Shown: positions 1-7,385 of the stretch, one piece after another | Layout: every line of letters starts with the position of its first letter | Position numbering within the stretch: the stretch's first letter is position 1 | Assembly (NCBI RefSeq): GCF_002531825.1 | Contig: NZ_NWSX01000033.1 | Location: forward strand, 1-64,000 | Direction: 5' to 3' | DNA: 64,000 bases | Origin: Rhizobium sp. J15 | GTDB lineage: Bacteria > Pseudomonadota > Alphaproteobacteria > Rhizobiales > Rhizobiaceae | Position numbers and translations under genes: made by a program | Notes under the pieces: model-generated | Told to the model about the DNA's origin: nothing | The model's input: only the letters and a program-made list of their open reading frames with translations | Databases searched by the model: none

Positions 1-298
1 CCTGGATCGGCTTGCCGGTGTCGAGCGTTTCCAGTTCCGACAATTCGCGGTTTCTCTCGCGCATGATCTCGGCGGCGCGTTTGAGGATACGGCCGCGCGC
101 CATCGGGCTCATCGCCGCCCATTCCGGCTGGGCGCGTTTGGCCGCCGCGATCGCCTTCTCGACGATCGCAGGCGTTGCCGCGTGCAGCCGGGCGATCACC
201 TCGCCGGTGGCGGGATAGAGGCTCTCGATGACGGTGCCGTCGGTATCCTCGACATATTCGCCGTCGATGAAGTGCGAGGCTGTCGGCTGGGCTTTCAT
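1..298 (-). CDS. betB: Betaine aldehyde dehydrogenase, N-terminal part (cut by window edge)
   Basis: Only the first 99 codons lie in the window. The reading frame begins MKAQPTASHFIDGEYVED and continues through a segment typical of NAD-dependent betaine aldehyde dehydrogenases (TGEVIARLHAAT, then ELSELETLDTGKPIQ). The enzyme oxidises betaine aldehyde to the osmoprotectant glycine betaine in the cytoplasm. Its ATG overlaps the betI stop codon as ATGA, so the two genes are translationally coupled in one leftward operon. The catalytic Cys and Glu lie beyond the edge and cannot be checked. The betI neighbour makes this the bet enzyme rather than a generic aldehyde dehydrogenase. Confidence 0.93.
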   Translation of the reverse strand, partial: MKAQPTASHFIDGEYVEDTDGTVIESLYPATGEVIARLHAATPAIVEKAIAAAKRAQPEWAAMSPMARGRILKRAAEIMRERNRELSELETLDTGKPIQ

Positions 299-936
299 GT
301 CATTTGTCCTTGGATGGTGCGAAGTGGTTTTCCCTTCTCCTTCAGGGGAGAAGGGGACGTGGAGGCCAGAAGCGCATTCAGATAATCCTCCGTCAGCGCG
401 ATCGAGGCTTCGATGCCGATCGGCGCTGATTTCAAACTCTGCCTGATATAGAGCCCGTCGATCATCGCCGCTGCGCCCTCGGCGATGCGTTCTGCGGCGT
501 CGGCCGGCAGCAGCGCCTTGAGATCGGCAAGCAGGTTGGAGCGCAGTCGGCGGGCATAGATCACCAGGAAACGGCGTGTCTCCTCCGAACGCTGCGCTTC
601 GGCATAAAAGGCAAGCCAGGCGGCAATCGTCTCCGGCGCGAACTGGTCGGCATGGAAGCTGACGCGAACGATGGCCGAAAGCCGCTCACGCGGCGTCCGC
701 GCCTGCTTGAGCGCCACGACCGCATCGCGACGCAACTGCCGCAGAAGCGAGCGGATCGTCTCGATCAGCAATTGCTCCTTGCTGCCGAAATAATGATGCG
801 CAAGGGCTGGCGACACGCCGGCCTGGCGGGCGATATCGGACATGGTGACGGCAAGCGAGCCGTGATCGCCGATCACCCGCAGCGCCGCATCGACAAGCGC
901 CTTGCGGCGCACCGGCTCCATTCCGACTTTGGGCAA
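295..936 (-). CDS. betI: TetR-family repressor of choline/betaine genes
   Basis: A 213-residue TetR-type repressor. From a TTG at 936 the protein begins (M)PKVGMEPVRRKAL, the same opening as known BetI proteins. A GGAG lies eight bases before this TTG, which is why I prefer it to the upstream ATG at 987. The helix-turn-helix covers about residues 22-50 (MSDIARQAGVSPALAHHYFG), followed by the ligand domain. It should repress betI-betB and be relieved by choline. The last 20 or so residues (SPSPLKEKGKPLRT...) exceed the usual length of the family and are encoded by a small palindrome that looks like an inserted intergenic repeat. The stop overlaps the betB start. Confidence 0.92.
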   Translation of the reverse strand: MPKVGMEPVRRKALVDAALRVIGDHGSLAVTMSDIARQAGVSPALAHHYFGSKEQLLIETIRSLLRQLRRDAVVALKQARTPRERLSAIVRVSFHADQFAPETIAAWLAFYAEAQRSEETRRFLVIYARRLRSNLLADLKALLPADAAERIAEGAAAMIDGLYIRQSLKSAPIGIEASIALTEDYLNALLASTSPSPLKEKGKPLRTIQGQMT

Positions 937-971
937 GGCCACATCTCCCTGATAACGGCGCCATGTTAATT

Positions 972-991
972 TTGATTGACTGATCAATCAA
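972..991. promoter_or_regulatory. Palindromic operator, probable BetI site
   Basis: Perfect inverted repeat TTGATTGA-CTGA-TCAATCAA, 36 bases upstream of the betI TTG start and between betI and the rightward DUF308 gene. Size and position suit a TetR-family operator. Assignment to BetI is inferred from position. Confidence 0.7.
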
Positions 992-1077
992 TAAAAATCT
1001 TTCGCGTTTGGCAGCTATTCGGATCTTTTCCCGAAGCTTTGCTGCAACATATTCAAAATCACCCGGGGAGGTGCGTT

Positions 1078-1626
1078 ATGACAGATGTCTTTGACGGAAT
1101 GCCGACATCCCAGTTGCGGTCGAAATGGATCTGGTTCGTCGGCCTTGGGGTGCTGCTGTTCATCTGCGGCTTGATCGCGCTCGGCAATCTGATGCTCGCC
1201 ACCGTCGTCTCGGTCTATTACGTCGGCATGCTCATGCTGTTCGGCGGTGTGATCTATCTCGTCCACGCCTTCCAGGTGCGCGGCTGGGATCATGTGCTCT
1301 TCTGGGCGCTGAGCGGCCTGCTCTATGTGCTCGCCGGCATCTGCGCCTTCATCAATCCGATCCTGACATCGGCGGCATTGACGCTGTTTCTCGCCATCGC
1401 CCTTCTCATCGCCGGCGTTTTCCGCACGTGGGTCGGCAGGCGGATGAAGCCGGCCAAGGGCTGGGGCTGGATCGTCGCAAGCGGTGTCATCACGGCGCTC
1501 GCCGGCTTTGTCATCGCGCTCGGCTGGCCAGTGAACAGCCTGTGGATCCTTGGCCTTTTCCTGGCCGCAGATCTCATCCTCCAGGGCTGGACGATGATCG
1601 CCTTCGGCTTCGGCATCCGCAGTTGA
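1078..1626 (+). CDS. HdeD-family (DUF308) membrane protein
   Basis: A 182-residue integral membrane protein with about six hydrophobic segments, the first near residues 17-40 and the last near 155-180. It resembles the HdeD/DUF308 family, whose E. coli member is linked to acid resistance at high cell density. The start at 1078 is chosen because GGGGAGG lies just upstream; an in-frame ATG at 976 would place coding sequence over the operator region. It stands alone and divergent from betI. The molecular function of the family is unknown. Confidence 0.8.
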   Translation: MTDVFDGMPTSQLRSKWIWFVGLGVLLFICGLIALGNLMLATVVSVYYVGMLMLFGGVIYLVHAFQVRGWDHVLFWALSGLLYVLAGICAFINPILTSAALTLFLAIALLIAGVFRTWVGRRMKPAKGWGWIVASGVITALAGFVIALGWPVNSLWILGLFLAADLILQGWTMIAFGFGIRS

Positions 1627-1673
1627 AACAGTGGAGAACGATGTCCCGGCGCCGCCTTCCAGCCGTTTCTTTT

Positions 1674-1702
1674 TTGACAAGGGCATGGCAGGGGATTAGA
1701 CT
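1674..1702 (+). promoter_or_regulatory. Probable sigma-70 type promoter
   Basis: TTGACA, 17 bases, then TAGACT. The -35 is perfect and the -10 matches four of six consensus positions. It would transcribe the ParD-like gene that starts about 145 bases downstream. Confidence 0.5.
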
Positions 1703-1848
1703 TTAAGGGTTAAGGCTATTCGATACGCGAAACGCCAGCGCGTGCGAGTGCAACAAGGCATCGGCGAGATATCGTCGAAAATGCCGAAAATGGTCATGCG
1801 TCCCCCATGAGGCAGGATTCTGCCTGATTGAAAATAGGGAGGAAGTCC

Positions 1849-2091
1849 ATGCCGATGGTCACCGTTTCCATCTCTCCGCAACAAGCAGCGGGCATTCGTG
1901 CCGCCGTCGATAATGGCGGTTATGCTTCAAGCAGCGAGGTCGTCCGCGAGGCGCTCCGCCTCTGGGATACCGCTCGCAAGATGGGCGAATTTCGCGGCGA
2001 TGTTCTCGATGACGAGGACGTCCCTTCCAGCGGCAGATGCGTCGCCGACATGTTTGCCGATCACGAAGCGGAACGCCGCCGCTCCGCCTAA
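1849..2091 (+). CDS. ParD/CopG-like antitoxin without an adjacent toxin
   Basis: An 80-residue protein beginning MPMVTVSISPQQAAGI, with the ribbon-helix-helix pattern of ParD antitoxins (strand TVSIS, then GYASSSEVVREALRLWD at about residues 28-44). AGGGAGGAA just ahead supports this start over an ATG 21 bases upstream. ParD proteins bind DNA as dimers through the N-terminus and neutralise a ParE toxin with the C-terminus. No ParE/RelE-like frame follows: the next 150 bases hold no ORF of the right size and the next gene is a signalling protein. The C-terminal half is short and charged. It may be a solitary regulator or the remnant of a lost pair. Confidence 0.75.
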   Translation: MPMVTVSISPQQAAGIRAAVDNGGYASSSEVVREALRLWDTARKMGEFRGDVLDDEDVPSSGRCVADMFADHEAERRRSA

Positions 2092-2248
2092 GCAAGCTTT
2101 TGATTGCATTGTAAAATCTGATAATCGTGGAACGCGTGGGCGCGCCTCGCGCGTTTCATAAAACTTTCATATTGGCGAAAGAGTTCATTGATCCTTCTGC
2201 GGCATGTTCCAGGCGAAAAAGAACAAGTCACAGTGGAGATCGGCCCAC

Positions 2249-4063
2249 ATGAAGACTGGAATGTCCCTGGCCACCGTCGAGCCGGGTGTTTTGCGCCGCT
2301 ATGCCAGCGATCAGATCGTAACGCTTGCCAAGCTTGTCATCGAGAACGCCTTCCAGCCGATCGTCGAGGCCGGCACCGGCACGGTTTTCGGTTACGAATC
2401 CCTCATGCGCGGGCAGGAGCGCATCGGCTTCGACACGCCGATGGAAATTCTCGACGAAGCCCACCAGGCCAGCCAGCTGCTGCAGCTCGAACAGATGGTG
2501 GCGAGCCGCGCGCTTGCGAAATTCGCAACGCTGTCGAACTTCTCCACCTCCACACTTTTCCTCAATCTCGATGTCCGGCTTATCCCGCATGGCGAACGCC
2601 TGGTCGAGAACCTGCTGCAGCATTTGAGGACGGCCAATATTCCGCCATCCTCCGTGTGCTTCGAATTCTCCGAACGTTTCGACAATACCAGCGTGCCGGA
2701 GTTTTCCGCCCTCGTTTCCAAACTGCGCAAGGCCGGCTTCAAGCTGGCAATCGACGACTTCGGCGTCGGCCACGGCGAGATTAAGCTGCTCTGCGATCAT
2801 CCCGTCGATTACCTGAAGATCGACCGTCACTTCGTTGCCGATATCGATCGCAGCCCGCGCAAGCGCCACCTGCTGAAAAGCATCGTCAACATTGCCCATG
2901 TGCTCGGCACGCGCGTCATTGCCGAGGGCATCGAAACCGAGGCTGAATTCATTGCCTGTCGCGAATATGGCGTCGATCTTGTCCAGGGCTGGTTCATCTC
3001 CCGCCCGACGACGCATGTTTCCGAACTGGCGCCGTGCTTTCCGCATCTGCAGGAGCTCGACAAGAGCAAGCGCAACAACCAGTCGCTCGACGAGATCCTC
3101 ATCCGCAAGCAGATCGAGCTTCTGCCGGCGGTTTACGAGAACGACAGCATCGACAGCGTCTTCGAACTGTTCCGCCGCAATCCGCGCCAGGCCTTCTTTC
3201 CCGTTCTCAACGCCAATAGCGAGCCGCGGGGCATCATCCACGAGCACCACCTCAAGGAATATATTTATCAGCCCTTCGGCCGCGATCTCCTGAAGAACAA
3301 GATGTATGAGCGCAGCATCTCGCATTTCGTCGAGATGGCGCCGATCGTCGGTCTCGACAGCGACGCCGAGCAGCTGATGGCGATCTTCGCCAATATGGAA
3401 GGCAGCAACTGCCTGATCCTGACCGACAATATGCGCTATGCCGGCGTCGTCTCCGCCGCCTCGCTGATCAAGGTCATCAACGAGAAGCAGCTGAAGACGG
3501 CGCAGGACCAGAACCCGCTGACCGGCCTGCCCGGCAACCGCGCCATCCGCGATTTCATGCGCCAGTCCGGCCGCGACGGCGATGAGGTCCGCCATTTCTG
3601 CTATTGCGACTTCGACAATTTCAAGCCGTTCAACGATGCCTACGGCTTCCATCTCGGCGACCATGCGATCTCGCTGTTTGCCGCGCTGATGCGCCGCTAT
3701 TTCTTCGCCGAGCGTCATTTCCTCGGCCATGTCGGCGGCGATGACTTCTTCATCGGCGTCGTCGGCTGGACCAAGGAGGAACTGACGGAAATCCTCGACC
3801 GGCTGATCAGTGATTTCCACGACGACGTGCTCGATCTCTATTCCGACGAGCACCGCGCCGCCGGCCGTATCCTCGGTCACGATCGCGCCGGCGTGGAAGC
3901 CCTGTTCCCGCTGATGCGCTGCTCGATCGGCGTCATCGAGCTGCCGGAAGGTCTCGTCATCGACGATATCAACCGCGTCAGCGCCGAGATCGCCGTCATC
4001 AAGTCGGCCGCCAAGGAGAGCGAGGAAGGCCTCGTCTTCCATCTCCTGGGCGAGGCGAATTGA
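2249..4063 (+). CDS. EAL-CBS-GGDEF-like cyclic-di-GMP signalling protein
   Basis: About 604 residues with the domain order EAL, CBS pair, GGDEF, the reverse of the commonest arrangement. The EAL domain (about 20-265) shows YESLMRG in place of EALLR, FEFSE, AIDDFGVGHG, DYLKID, AEGIE and QGWFISRP, so most metal-binding residues of a phosphodiesterase are present. A linker with CBS-like sequence follows (about 290-420). The GGDEF domain (about 430-600) has LTGLPGNRAI and CDFDNFKPFND, but the signature reads GGDDF, so cyclase activity is doubtful. No signal peptide or membrane segment is visible, so it is probably cytosolic. The start at 2249 follows GGAG; an ATG at 2204 is possible. Confidence 0.88.
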   Translation: MKTGMSLATVEPGVLRRYASDQIVTLAKLVIENAFQPIVEAGTGTVFGYESLMRGQERIGFDTPMEILDEAHQASQLLQLEQMVASRALAKFATLSNFSTSTLFLNLDVRLIPHGERLVENLLQHLRTANIPPSSVCFEFSERFDNTSVPEFSALVSKLRKAGFKLAIDDFGVGHGEIKLLCDHPVDYLKIDRHFVADIDRSPRKRHLLKSIVNIAHVLGTRVIAEGIETEAEFIACREYGVDLVQGWFISRPTTHVSELAPCFPHLQELDKSKRNNQSLDEILIRKQIELLPAVYENDSIDSVFELFRRNPRQAFFPVLNANSEPRGIIHEHHLKEYIYQPFGRDLLKNKMYERSISHFVEMAPIVGLDSDAEQLMAIFANMEGSNCLILTDNMRYAGVVSAASLIKVINEKQLKTAQDQNPLTGLPGNRAIRDFMRQSGRDGDEVRHFCYCDFDNFKPFNDAYGFHLGDHAISLFAALMRRYFFAERHFLGHVGGDDFFIGVVGWTKEELTEILDRLISDFHDDVLDLYSDEHRAAGRILGHDRAGVEALFPLMRCSIGVIELPEGLVIDDINRVSAEIAVIKSAAKESEEGLVFHLLGEAN

Positions 4064-4140
4064 CGCCTTTGCCACTTCCTGCCTTCCCAAGCCCAGGGGG
4101 CTGATTTATCTCCCTGTTTCGGATCAGGGAGGATCGCGCC

Positions 4141-5139
4141 ATGCCATTGCCTCAGGAAATGCGTTTCGTCGATCTCAACTCCTTCGGCGGGCCGGAGGTT
4201 ATGACGATCGGCAGGCGCCCGCTGCCGGTGCCCGAAGAGGGGCAGGTTCTCGTGCGCGCCGAGGCGATCGGCGTCAACCGTCCCGATCTTGCCCAGCGCC
4301 AGGGCAGCTATCCGCCGCCCAAGGACGCAAGTCCGATCCTCGGGCTGGAGCTTGCAGGCGAAATCGTCGCCGTAGGGCCTGGCGTCAGCGGCCATGCGGT
4401 CGGCGACAAGGTCTGCGGCCTTGCCAATGGCGGCGCCTATGCCGAATATTGCCTGCTGCCGGCAGGCCAGATCCTGCCGTTTCCGAAGGGCTATGACGCC
4501 GTGAAGGCAGCGGCCCTTCCTGAAACCTTCTTCACCGTCTGGGCCAATCTCTTCCAGATGGCCGGGCTGACGGAAGGCGAGACGGTGCTGATCCATGGCG
4601 GTTCCAGCGGCATCGGCACGACGGCGATCCAGCTCGCCCGCGCCTTCGGCGCCGAGGTCTACGCGACGGCAGGATCGAAGGAAAAATGCGACGCCTGCGA
4701 AAAGCTCGGCGCCAGACGCGCGATCAATTACCGGAGCGAGGATTTCGCCGAGGTGATCAAGGCCGAGACCGGCCAGGGCGTCGACATCATCCTCGACATG
4801 ATCGGCGCTGCCTATTTCGAGCGCAATATCGCCTCGCTGGCCAAAGATGGCTGCCTGTCGATCATCGCCTTCCTCGGCGGCGCCGTCGCCGAAAAGGTCA
4901 ATCTCTCGCCGATCATGGTCAAGCGCCTGACGGTCACCGGCTCCACCATGCGCCCGCGCACCGCGGAGGAAAAACGCGCCATCCGCGACGATCTGCTCGC
5001 CGAAGTCTGGCCGCTGCTGGAGGCCGGCGCCGTCGCTCCCGTCATCCACAAGGTCTTTGCCTTCGAGGAGGTCGTCGCGGCGCACCGCCTGATGGAAGAG
5101 GGCAGCCATGTCGGCAAGATCATGCTGCGTCTGGGTTAG
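4141..5139 (+). CDS. NAD(P)H quinone oxidoreductase (zinc-free MDR family)
   Basis: A 332-residue member of the quinone oxidoreductase (PIG3/QOR) branch of the medium-chain dehydrogenases. The N-terminal GroES-like domain contains GVNRPDLAQRQG and LGLELAGEI. The nucleotide-binding motif is HGGSSGIGTTAIQLA near residue 152. The cysteine cluster that holds structural zinc in alcohol dehydrogenases is absent, as expected for QOR. The likely reaction is NADPH-dependent reduction of quinones or other electrophiles. GGGAGGA lies ahead of the ATG. It is a single gene followed by a palindromic repeat. Confidence 0.9.
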   Translation: MPLPQEMRFVDLNSFGGPEVMTIGRRPLPVPEEGQVLVRAEAIGVNRPDLAQRQGSYPPPKDASPILGLELAGEIVAVGPGVSGHAVGDKVCGLANGGAYAEYCLLPAGQILPFPKGYDAVKAAALPETFFTVWANLFQMAGLTEGETVLIHGGSSGIGTTAIQLARAFGAEVYATAGSKEKCDACEKLGARRAINYRSEDFAEVIKAETGQGVDIILDMIGAAYFERNIASLAKDGCLSIIAFLGGAVAEKVNLSPIMVKRLTVTGSTMRPRTAEEKRAIRDDLLAEVWPLLEAGAVAPVIHKVFAFEEVVAAHRLMEEGSHVGKIMLRLG

Positions 5140-5141
5140 CG

Positions 5142-5213
5142 CATGATGCCGGAAAGTGTGAGAGGTTTTCGGATAAAGCGCGTCGCATGATCAAGTTTCA
5201 TGCGACGCGCTTT
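5142..5213. repeat. Rhizobial palindromic intergenic repeat with 16-bp hairpin
   Basis: Begins GCATGATGCCGGAAAGTGTG and ends in a perfect hairpin with 16-base arms, 5175-5190 and 5198-5213 (AAAGCGCGTCGCATGA and its complement), loop TCAAGTT. Related sequences occur here at 30484, 59055 and 60648. It lies between two converging genes and probably ends both transcripts. The right arm also encodes the last codons and stop of the MFS gene. Confidence 0.85.
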
Positions 5214-6622
5214 AGCGTCAGCGAGACGCCGACCGCCAGCACGCCGGGCAGCGCCATCAGCAGATAAAGCCAGTGCGCCGCCGACAGCGCGCCCGATATG
5301 CCGCCCGGCTCGACGAGGCCGGCGTTGTTGGCGATGACGCCGGCAAATGCCGTACCAAAGGCGCCGCCGAGTGAACTCATGGTCGGAATTGCCGCCGACG
5401 CCTTGTCCTGTTCGTTGCTGGCAACGAGTTTCAGCACCATGGCGACGAGATGAGCCCAGCCGAGGCCGATACCGAAGCCCATCATGAACATGGCGGTCGC
5501 CGCCGGCACGAGAAGCAGCATATGCGCCTGCGGATTGTCCCTGGCGAGGAACACCGTGAGCGAAGCGGTCGCGGCCGCCTCGATAAGCGCGCCGCCGACG
5601 ATGGCCAGATAGGCCCGTCTGCCGGTCAGCGAACTGCTGAGAAAGGCGGCAAACGTCCAGCCGACGGCGACCAGCGCAACGAGATAGCCCGACACCAGCG
5701 GCGTCACCCCATGCAGGGTCTGCAGGAAATAAGGAATGAAGACGTCGCTGACGAGCACGATGGTCATGGCGAGCATGGCCAGGTAGACTCGGGAAATCGG
5801 CTTGGAAAAGGTCACTGCGCCGAATGGCAGCAGGCGGTTCCGGCTTCGCCGCTCGATGAGAAACATGGCCGATACCGCGATGACCGAGGCGGCGATCAGC
5901 GCGACTTTCACGGCTGTCGTCTCGCTGGCGCCAGCCGCACTGATCAACAGAACGGCGGCAAGCAGCAGCCCGATCTGCGCCACCGGCGTCTTCACCTGAT
6001 CACGGTCGTCCTTGACGTCAGGCAATAGCCGCGGCGCCAGCACCGCCATCAGCAAGCCGAGCGGCACCAGCACGATGAAGGCGTAGCGCCAGCTGCTGCC
6101 CGATGAAAAGAAGCCGCCGAGCGTTGGCCCGATGACGGTCGAAATACCCCAGATCGCCGCATAGAGCGTCGAGGCCTTCGGCCACAGCGGCTCGGGATAG
6201 ACGAAGCGGATGAAGGCATAGCCGAGCGCCGCCAGCGCACCCGTGCCGAGGCCCTGCACGGCGCGGCCGATCAGCACCACCGGCATCGAAGGTGCGACCG
6301 CCGCAATCAGGCTGCCCACGCCGAAGACCAGAGCGGCGATCACATAGACGGCGCGAAGCCCGATCCCGCGCGGCCGCATGGCGACGAAGATGGAGCCGAG
6401 TATGGCTGCGGCCACGAAAAGGCTCGTGACCCAGGAAAACAGGGCCAGGCCGCCGATATCGCGGACGATCGAGGGCGCGATGGTGGCTGTGATGTAACTC
6501 TCGACCGCATAAAGCGTGACACCGCCGGCAAGCATCATCGTTGCAGCCAAGTGTTCGGGCAGGAAGAGCCGGAAGAGCGAACTGGCGTTCGGAATGGCGA
6601 TGGTCTGATCGATATCGGACAT
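5198..6622 (-). CDS. MFS drug-efflux type transporter
   Basis: A 474-residue inner-membrane protein with about 14 predicted hydrophobic segments, resembling the DHA2 (EmrB/QacA-like) branch of the major facilitator superfamily. Motifs include SYITATIAPSIVRDIGG in the first helix region and GRAVQGLGTGALAALGYAF. It should export a small toxic compound using the proton gradient. The start is preceded by GAGGACC. It diverges from a cysteine-cluster regulator across a palindromic operator, which suggests control by that protein. The last residues (KRVA) and the stop codon are supplied by the right arm of an intergenic palindrome. Confidence 0.88.
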   Translation of the reverse strand: MSDIDQTIAIPNASSLFRLFLPEHLAATMMLAGGVTLYAVESYITATIAPSIVRDIGGLALFSWVTSLFVAAAILGSIFVAMRPRGIGLRAVYVIAALVFGVGSLIAAVAPSMPVVLIGRAVQGLGTGALAALGYAFIRFVYPEPLWPKASTLYAAIWGISTVIGPTLGGFFSSGSSWRYAFIVLVPLGLLMAVLAPRLLPDVKDDRDQVKTPVAQIGLLLAAVLLISAAGASETTAVKVALIAASVIAVSAMFLIERRSRNRLLPFGAVTFSKPISRVYLAMLAMTIVLVSDVFIPYFLQTLHGVTPLVSGYLVALVAVGWTFAAFLSSSLTGRRAYLAIVGGALIEAAATASLTVFLARDNPQAHMLLLVPAATAMFMMGFGIGLGWAHLVAMVLKLVASNEQDKASAAIPTMSSLGGAFGTAFAGVIANNAGLVEPGGISGALSAAHWLYLLMALPGVLAVGVSLTLKRVA

Positions 6623-6659
6623 GCGATGGTCCTCGATGTTTTTGCTGGCGAGCGATTAT

Positions 6660-6681
6660 TTTCCAAGTTATAAATTGGAAA
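6660..6681. promoter_or_regulatory. Inverted-repeat operator between MFS gene and its regulator
   Basis: TTTCCAA, eight bases, TTGGAAA. A further half site, CTTGGAAAAT, lies at 6714-6723, right at the regulator start. The placement fits one regulator controlling both divergent genes. Confidence 0.65.
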
Positions 6682-6723
6682 TTACACGACGATGCGATTA
6701 AAACAAGATATGACTTGGAAAAT

Positions 6724-7347
6724 ATGCGCCAATCCCCAGCCAACCGGATTCTGATCCTGATAAAGACCGAAGGCCCGCAGCTTGCGGCCGCGATCGGCGA
6801 TGCGCTCGGCATTTCGGGTGAGGCTGCTCGCCAACAGCTGGCGAAGATGGCGGAGGAGGGGCTGGTCGAACCGGTCACCATTGCCGGCACCGGCAGAGGC
6901 CGGCCGCGCCAGCTCTGGCACCTGACTGCCGCCGGCAATCGCCAGTTTCCGGACGGTCATGCCGAGCTGACGGCAAACCTGCTCGGCACGCTGGTCGAAC
7001 AGCTCGGGCCCGCCGCGCTCGATGCCGTCATCTCCGCCCGCGAGGCCGAGACGCTGAAGCGTTATCGGGAGGAGCTGGAAAAATCCGGCGATCTCGCGGC
7101 CCGTGTCGAAGGCCTCGCAGCCATCCGCACCCGCGAGGGCTACATGGCCGACAGCTGGAAGCAGCAGGACGGTTCGTTCATGCTGGTCGAGAACCACTGC
7201 CCGATCTGCGCGGCAGCGGCTGCCTGCGCCGGCTTCTGCCGTTCCGAACTCGAAACCTTCCGCGCCGCCCTCGGCGCCGACGTCGAGCGCAGCGAACACA
7301 TCCTCGCCGGCGCGCGCCGCTGCGCCTACCGCATCACGCCGCATTGA
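6724..7347 (+). CDS. HTH regulator with C-terminal cysteine cluster (SufR-like)
   Basis: A 207-residue protein. The N-terminal winged helix (about 8-60, ILILIKTEGPQLAAAIGDAL then SGEAARQQLAKMAEEGLVEP) is of the MarR/ArsR-like type, and the C-terminal part carries HCPICAAAAACAGFC. Such a cluster resembles the Fe-S binding site of SufR-like regulators, so redox or iron sensing is plausible but unproven. It diverges from the MFS exporter at 5198-6622 across a palindrome and probably controls it. The start is chosen at the first ATG after the operator half site; longer in-frame starts would run through the operator. Confidence 0.78.
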   Translation: MRQSPANRILILIKTEGPQLAAAIGDALGISGEAARQQLAKMAEEGLVEPVTIAGTGRGRPRQLWHLTAAGNRQFPDGHAELTANLLGTLVEQLGPAALDAVISAREAETLKRYREELEKSGDLAARVEGLAAIRTREGYMADSWKQQDGSFMLVENHCPICAAAAACAGFCRSELETFRAALGADVERSEHILAGARRCAYRITPH

Positions 7348-7385
7348 GGCCTGTCGCTCCCTCAACCTCGTTATTCACCCGCGCG

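Noticed and set aside
2228..4090. Long reverse-strand ORF of about 620 codons opposite the EAL-CBS-GGDEF gene
   Set aside because: It is a GC-rich shadow of the forward gene with low-complexity translation and no family motif.
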